From positions 1-48,057 of the forward strand of contig JAQYAI010000093.1 in assembly GCA_029227655.1 (NCBI GenBank): a stretch of DNA of 48,057 nucleotides. Reading direction: 5' to 3'. Both the position numbers and the translations under genes were made by a program. Origin of the DNA: a bacterium (GTDB taxonomy: Bacteria; Bacillota; Clostridia; Lachnospirales; Lachnospiraceae). This document shows, in pieces, positions 45,054 to 48,057 of the stretch (within the stretch, counting starts at the first letter, position 1; each line of letters begins with the position of its first letter). The notes under the pieces are model-generated. The model was not told the DNA's origin. It saw only the letters and a list, made by a program, of their open reading frames with translations, and made no database searches.

Positions 45054-46340
45054 ATGAGTTTACAGGTGGAAAGATTAGAACACAATATGGCGAAACTTAC
45101 AATCGAAGTTTCCGCTGAAGATTTAGAAAAAGCACTCCAGAACGCATACAACAAGCAGAAAAAGAATATCAGCGTTCCAGGATTCCGTAAAGGAAAAGTG
45201 CCACGCCAGATGGTAGAAAAGATGTATGGCCCGGAAGTTTTCTATGAAGATGCAGCGAATGCGTTAATTCCAGAAGCTTATGCAAAAGCTTATGATGAAT
45301 GTGAATTAACACTTGCTTCACAGCCAGAGATTGAAGTGACACAGATTGAAAAAGGAAAACCATTTATCTTCACAGCTTTAGTTGCAGTAAGACCAGAAGT
45401 GAAGCTCGGTGAATACAAAGGTGTAGAAGTTGACAAATATTCTAACCGTGTAACAACAAAAGAAATCGACGCGAAACTTGAAGAAGAAAGAAATAAAAAT
45501 GCAAGAACAATCACAGTAGAAGGACGTCCGGTTCAGAACGATGACGAAGTTATCTTAGACTTCGAAGGATTCGTTGATGGTGTTCCATTCGAAGGCGGAA
45601 AAGGTGAAAACTACAACCTTACCATCGGTTCTGGAACATTTATCCCAGGATTTGAAGAACAGCTTATTGGCGTTGAAGTAGAAAACGAAGTGGAAGTGAA
45701 TGTAACATTCCCAGAAGATTATCATTCAGAAGAACTTAAGGGAAAAGCTGCTACATTTAAGTGTACCGTACATGAAATCAAAGCAAAAGAACTTCCAGAA
45801 TTAGATGATGAATTCGCATCAGAAGTTTCTGAATTTGATACATTAGAAGAATTAAAAGCTGATATTAAAGCTAAGATTAAAGATCAGAAAGTTGCAGAAG
45901 GAAAGAAAGCTCAGGAAGATCAGGCAATCGAAGCGATTATCGCAGCATCTGAAATGGACATCCCGGAAGCTATGATCAAGACAGAAGCAAGACAGATGGT
46001 GGAATCTTTCGCTCAGAGAATTCAGCAGCAGGGTCTTACTATGGATCAGTACATGCAGTTCACAGGCATGACAGTAGACAAGATGCTGGAAGAAATGATG
46101 CCACAGGCTGAAAAACGTATCCAGACAAGACTGGTTCTTGAAGCTATCGTTGATGCTGAGAACATTACAATTTCAGATGAAAAGTTAGATGAAGAAGTAG
46201 CTAAGATGGCAGAAATGTACTCTATGAAAGCAGAAGAGCTTAAGAGTTACATGGGCGAAGGCGAAAAAGAACAGATGAAGAAAGACATCGCTATCGAAGA
46301 AGCTGTGAAAGTGATTACAGATAACGTTGTTGAAAAATAA
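45054..46340 (+). CDS. tig: Trigger factor
   Basis: Trigger factor is the ribosome-bound chaperone with prolyl isomerase activity. The 428-residue protein has the ribosome-docking loop VPGFRKGKVPRQMVE (the GFRxGKxP signature), an FKBP-type isomerase domain (about residues 150-245, with DFEGFVDGVPFEGGKGENYNLTIGSG) and a long helical C-terminal arm. ATG 45054 is 8 bases after GGAGG; an ATG at 45048 is only 2 bases away. clpP and clpX follow, the usual order. Confidence 0.97.
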   Translation: MSLQVERLEHNMAKLTIEVSAEDLEKALQNAYNKQKKNISVPGFRKGKVPRQMVEKMYGPEVFYEDAANALIPEAYAKAYDECELTLASQPEIEVTQIEKGKPFIFTALVAVRPEVKLGEYKGVEVDKYSNRVTTKEIDAKLEEERNKNARTITVEGRPVQNDDEVILDFEGFVDGVPFEGGKGENYNLTIGSGTFIPGFEEQLIGVEVENEVEVNVTFPEDYHSEELKGKAATFKCTVHEIKAKELPELDDEFASEVSEFDTLEELKADIKAKIKDQKVAEGKKAQEDQAIEAIIAASEMDIPEAMIKTEARQMVESFAQRIQQQGLTMDQYMQFTGMTVDKMLEEMMPQAEKRIQTRLVLEAIVDAENITISDEKLDEEVAKMAEMYSMKAEELKSYMGEGEKEQMKKDIAIEEAVKVITDNVVEK

Positions 46341-46373
46341 TCATTTGAGAGTATTTATTTAGGAGGCATGTGC

Positions 46374-46955
46374 ATGAGTTTAGTACCTTATGTTATTGAG
46401 CAGACAAGCCGTGGAGAACGTTCGTATGACATTTATTCCAGACTTTTGAAAGAAAGAATTATCTTTCTTGATACGGAGGTAAATGATGCCAGCGCAAGCG
46501 TAATCGTTGCGCAGATGTTATTCCTCGAGGCAGAGGATCCGGAAAAGGATATCCAGTTCTATATCAATAGTCCTGGCGGATCGATCTCAGCAGGGATGGC
46601 AATTTATGACACCATGAATTACATCAAATGTGACGTCTCTACCATGTGCATGGGAATGGCTGCAAGTATGGGAGCATTCCTTCTTGCGGGAGGAACAAAA
46701 GGAAAACGTTTTGCACTTCCAAATGCAGAAATTATGATTCATCAGCCAAGCGGTGGTGCTCAGGGTCAGGCAACTGAGATTGAGATCAACGCGAAACACA
46801 TTCTTCGTATCCGTGAAAGAATGAACAGACTGATGGCAGAAAATACAGGTCAGCCATATGAAGTAATTGCAGCAGATACGGAAAGAGATAATTGGAAGAC
46901 TGCTGAAGAAGCATTAGAATATGGATTGATTGATAAGGTTGTTACAAGCCGGTAG
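46374..46955 (+). CDS. clpP: ATP-dependent Clp protease proteolytic subunit
   Basis: ClpP forms the barrel protease fed by ClpX or ClpC. The 193-residue protein has the oxyanion region [11 protein letters not shown], the nucleophile Ser 98 in [11 protein letters not shown], His 123 in IMIHQPSGG and an Asp near 172. ATG 46374 lies 7 bases after AGGAGG; an ATG at 46368 is too close. The gap to tig is 33 bases; a terminator follows. Confidence 0.97.
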   Translation: MSLVPYVIEQTSRGERSYDIYSRLLKERIIFLDTEVNDASASVIVAQMLFLEAEDPEKDIQFYINSPGGSISAGMAIYDTMNYIKCDVSTMCMGMAASMGAFLLAGGTKGKRFALPNAEIMIHQPSGGAQGQATEIEINAKHILRIRERMNRLMAENTGQPYEVIAADTERDNWKTAEEALEYGLIDKVVTSR

Positions 46956-46964
46956 AAAGATAAG

Positions 46965-46995
46965 GGAGTGTCCGAAGCCGGACACTCCGCTTTTT
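46965..46995 (+). terminator. Terminator after clpP
   Basis: GGAGTGTCC pairs perfectly with GGACACTCC around GAAGCC, then GC and TTTTT. A TTGACA at 46998-47003 directly behind may belong to a clpX promoter, but no -10 at good spacing is seen. Confidence 0.85.
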
Positions 46996-47052
46996 ATTTG
47001 ACAAGGTATTTTTAGGGCAATCTTTTAATATTTAGTATGAGGTGTAGATAGT

Positions 47053-48057
47053 ATGGCAGGCAGACACGAAGAAGTCGTAAGATGTTCTTTTTGCAATAAG
47101 ACACAGGCACAGGTCGGCAAGATGATTGCCGGGCCGAATGGAGTGTATATTTGTGACCAGTGCGTAGATGTATGTGTAGAAATTATTGAAGAAGAAATGG
47201 GATATATGGAAGAGGATCATGGTTTTGAAGATATAAATCTTATTAAACCAGAAGAAATTAAAGCATTTCTTGATGACTACGTGATTGGTCAGGATGCAGC
47301 GAAGAAGGTTCTTGCTGTATCTGTTTATAATCATTACAAGAGAATCCTGTCTCAGAGAGATTTGGGTGTAGAATTACAAAAGAGCAACATTTTGATGATC
47401 GGACCTACTGGATGCGGCAAGACCTTTCTTGCGCAGTCACTGGCAAAAATACTGAATGTTCCATTTGCAATCGCTGATGCGACAGCACTTACGGAAGCCG
47501 GGTATGTAGGAGAAGACGTAGAAAATATTCTGTTGAAAATTATCCAGGCGGCGGATGGAGACATCGAACGAGCCGAACATGGAATTATTTATATTGATGA
47601 GATTGACAAGATTACAAGAAAATCAGAAAATCCATCCATCACAAGAGATGTTTCGGGTGAAGGAGTTCAGCAGGCTCTGCTTAAGATTTTGGAAGGAACG
47701 GTTGCAAATGTTCCACCACAGGGAGGAAGAAAGCATCCACATCAGGAACTGATTCCAATTGATACGACCAATATTCTTTTCATCTGTGGTGGTGCGTTTG
47801 AAGGAATTGATAAGATCATTGAAAAACGAGTGGATCAGAAATCCATTGGATTTGGTGCAGATATTTCAGGAAAGAATGAACATGATGTTGACCGGTTATT
47901 AGGTCAGGTATTGCCGCAGGATTTGGTGAAGTTTGGATTGATTCCAGAACTGGTGGGACGTGTTCCAGTAACAGTAACGCTTCAGTCATTGAACCAAAAT
48001 GATCTGGTCCGTATTCTGACAGAACCAAAGAACGCAATTGTAAAACAGTATCAGAAA
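47053..48057 (+). CDS. clpX: ATP-dependent Clp protease ATP-binding subunit ClpX (cut by the window end)
   Basis: ClpX unfolds substrates for ClpP. The frame is open from ATG 47053 to the window edge (335 residues of an expected 410-430). The N-terminal zinc-binding domain has CSFCNKT at Cys 11 and 14 and CDQC at 34 and 37. Walker A GPTGCGKT is at 117-124, Walker B includes [10 protein letters not shown], and LVGRVPV is near the end. GAGGTG lies 8 bases upstream. It follows clpP but is split from it by a terminator. Confidence 0.96.
   Translation, partial: MAGRHEEVVRCSFCNKTQAQVGKMIAGPNGVYICDQCVDVCVEIIEEEMGYMEEDHGFEDINLIKPEEIKAFLDDYVIGQDAAKKVLAVSVYNHYKRILSQRDLGVELQKSNILMIGPTGCGKTFLAQSLAKILNVPFAIADATALTEAGYVGEDVENILLKIIQAADGDIERAEHGIIYIDEIDKITRKSENPSITRDVSGEGVQQALLKILEGTVANVPPQGGRKHPHQELIPIDTTNILFICGGAFEGIDKIIEKRVDQKSIGFGADISGKNEHDVDRLLGQVLPQDLVKFGLIPELVGRVPVTVTLQSLNQNDLVRILTEPKNAIVKQYQK

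Noticed and set aside
46998..47031. clpX promoter from TTGACA at 46998
   Set aside because: The -35 is perfect but the nearest -10-like sequence is 20 or more bases away, so I do not call it.

Overview
The window looks like a chromosomal segment of a low-GC, anaerobic, fermentative Firmicute, most likely a gut Lachnospiraceae (Clostridium cluster XIVa) relative. Supporting signs are the oxygen-sensitive enzymes (class III ribonucleotide reductase NrdD/NrdG, [FeFe]-hydrogenase maturases HydG/HydF), the class III fructose-1,6-bisphosphatase, HPr kinase, long-form HPF, strong AGGAGG ribosome sites and TTGACA/TATAAT promoters. The species cannot be fixed from the sequence alone. Most of it is ordinary core genome. 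No phage, transposase or CRISPR array was found.

Layout. 1-2.4 kb: tRNA-Trp, a tiny HTH-plus-membrane protein and two lipoprotein-like secreted proteins. 2.5-5.4 kb: nrdD-nrdG behind two tandem NrdR-like boxes. 5.4-7.05 kb: a gene-free stretch with small repeats, then an XRE-type regulator apparently split by a frameshift from its membrane domain. 7.07-10.1 kb: a TPP-riboswitch operon with a thiamine-binding protein and a ThiXYZ-type ABC importer. 10.2-11.8 kb: GNAT acetyltransferase and threonine aldolase. 11.8-13.3 kb (minus): DUF1846 protein. 13.5-19.4 kb: ftsH, then uvrC-hprK-glcK. 19.5-22.0 kb (minus): class A penicillin-binding protein with a Gly-X-Thr tail. 22.2-26.3 kb: yigZ (+), hpf (-) and typA-PAP2 phosphatase (-). 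26.5-34.9 kb: a two-OB-fold SSB-like protein, dapA, dapB, fbp, a small lipoprotein, hisA and secA. 34.97-39.8 kb: prfB (with programmed +1 frameshift), hom, a phosphoglycerate-mutase-like putative homoserine kinase, and lysC. 39.8-42.6 kb: hydG-hydF behind a structured leader. 42.7-43.75 kb (minus/intergenic): CYTH protein and a 72-bp repeat array. 43.75-48.06 kb: DJ-1/PfpI protein, lipoprotein, tig, clpP and the start of clpX, cut by the window edge.

Functional themes. dapA/dapB, lysC, hom and the PGM-like kinase form aspartate-family amino-acid biosynthesis (lysine, threonine, methionine). FtsH, trigger factor, ClpP/ClpX and SecA cover protein quality control and export. HprK, GlcK and Fbp cover carbon control. 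NrdDG and HydGF mark strict anaerobiosis.

The most unusual items are the 72-bp hairpin-bearing repeat array (43328-43582), the hydG leader with three 13-nt direct repeats ahead of a terminator, the frameshifted HTH-membrane gene, a 14-bp perfect inverted repeat over a lipoprotein ribosome site, and the hom/PGM-like/lysC cluster. I did not find a clearly new multi-gene system.
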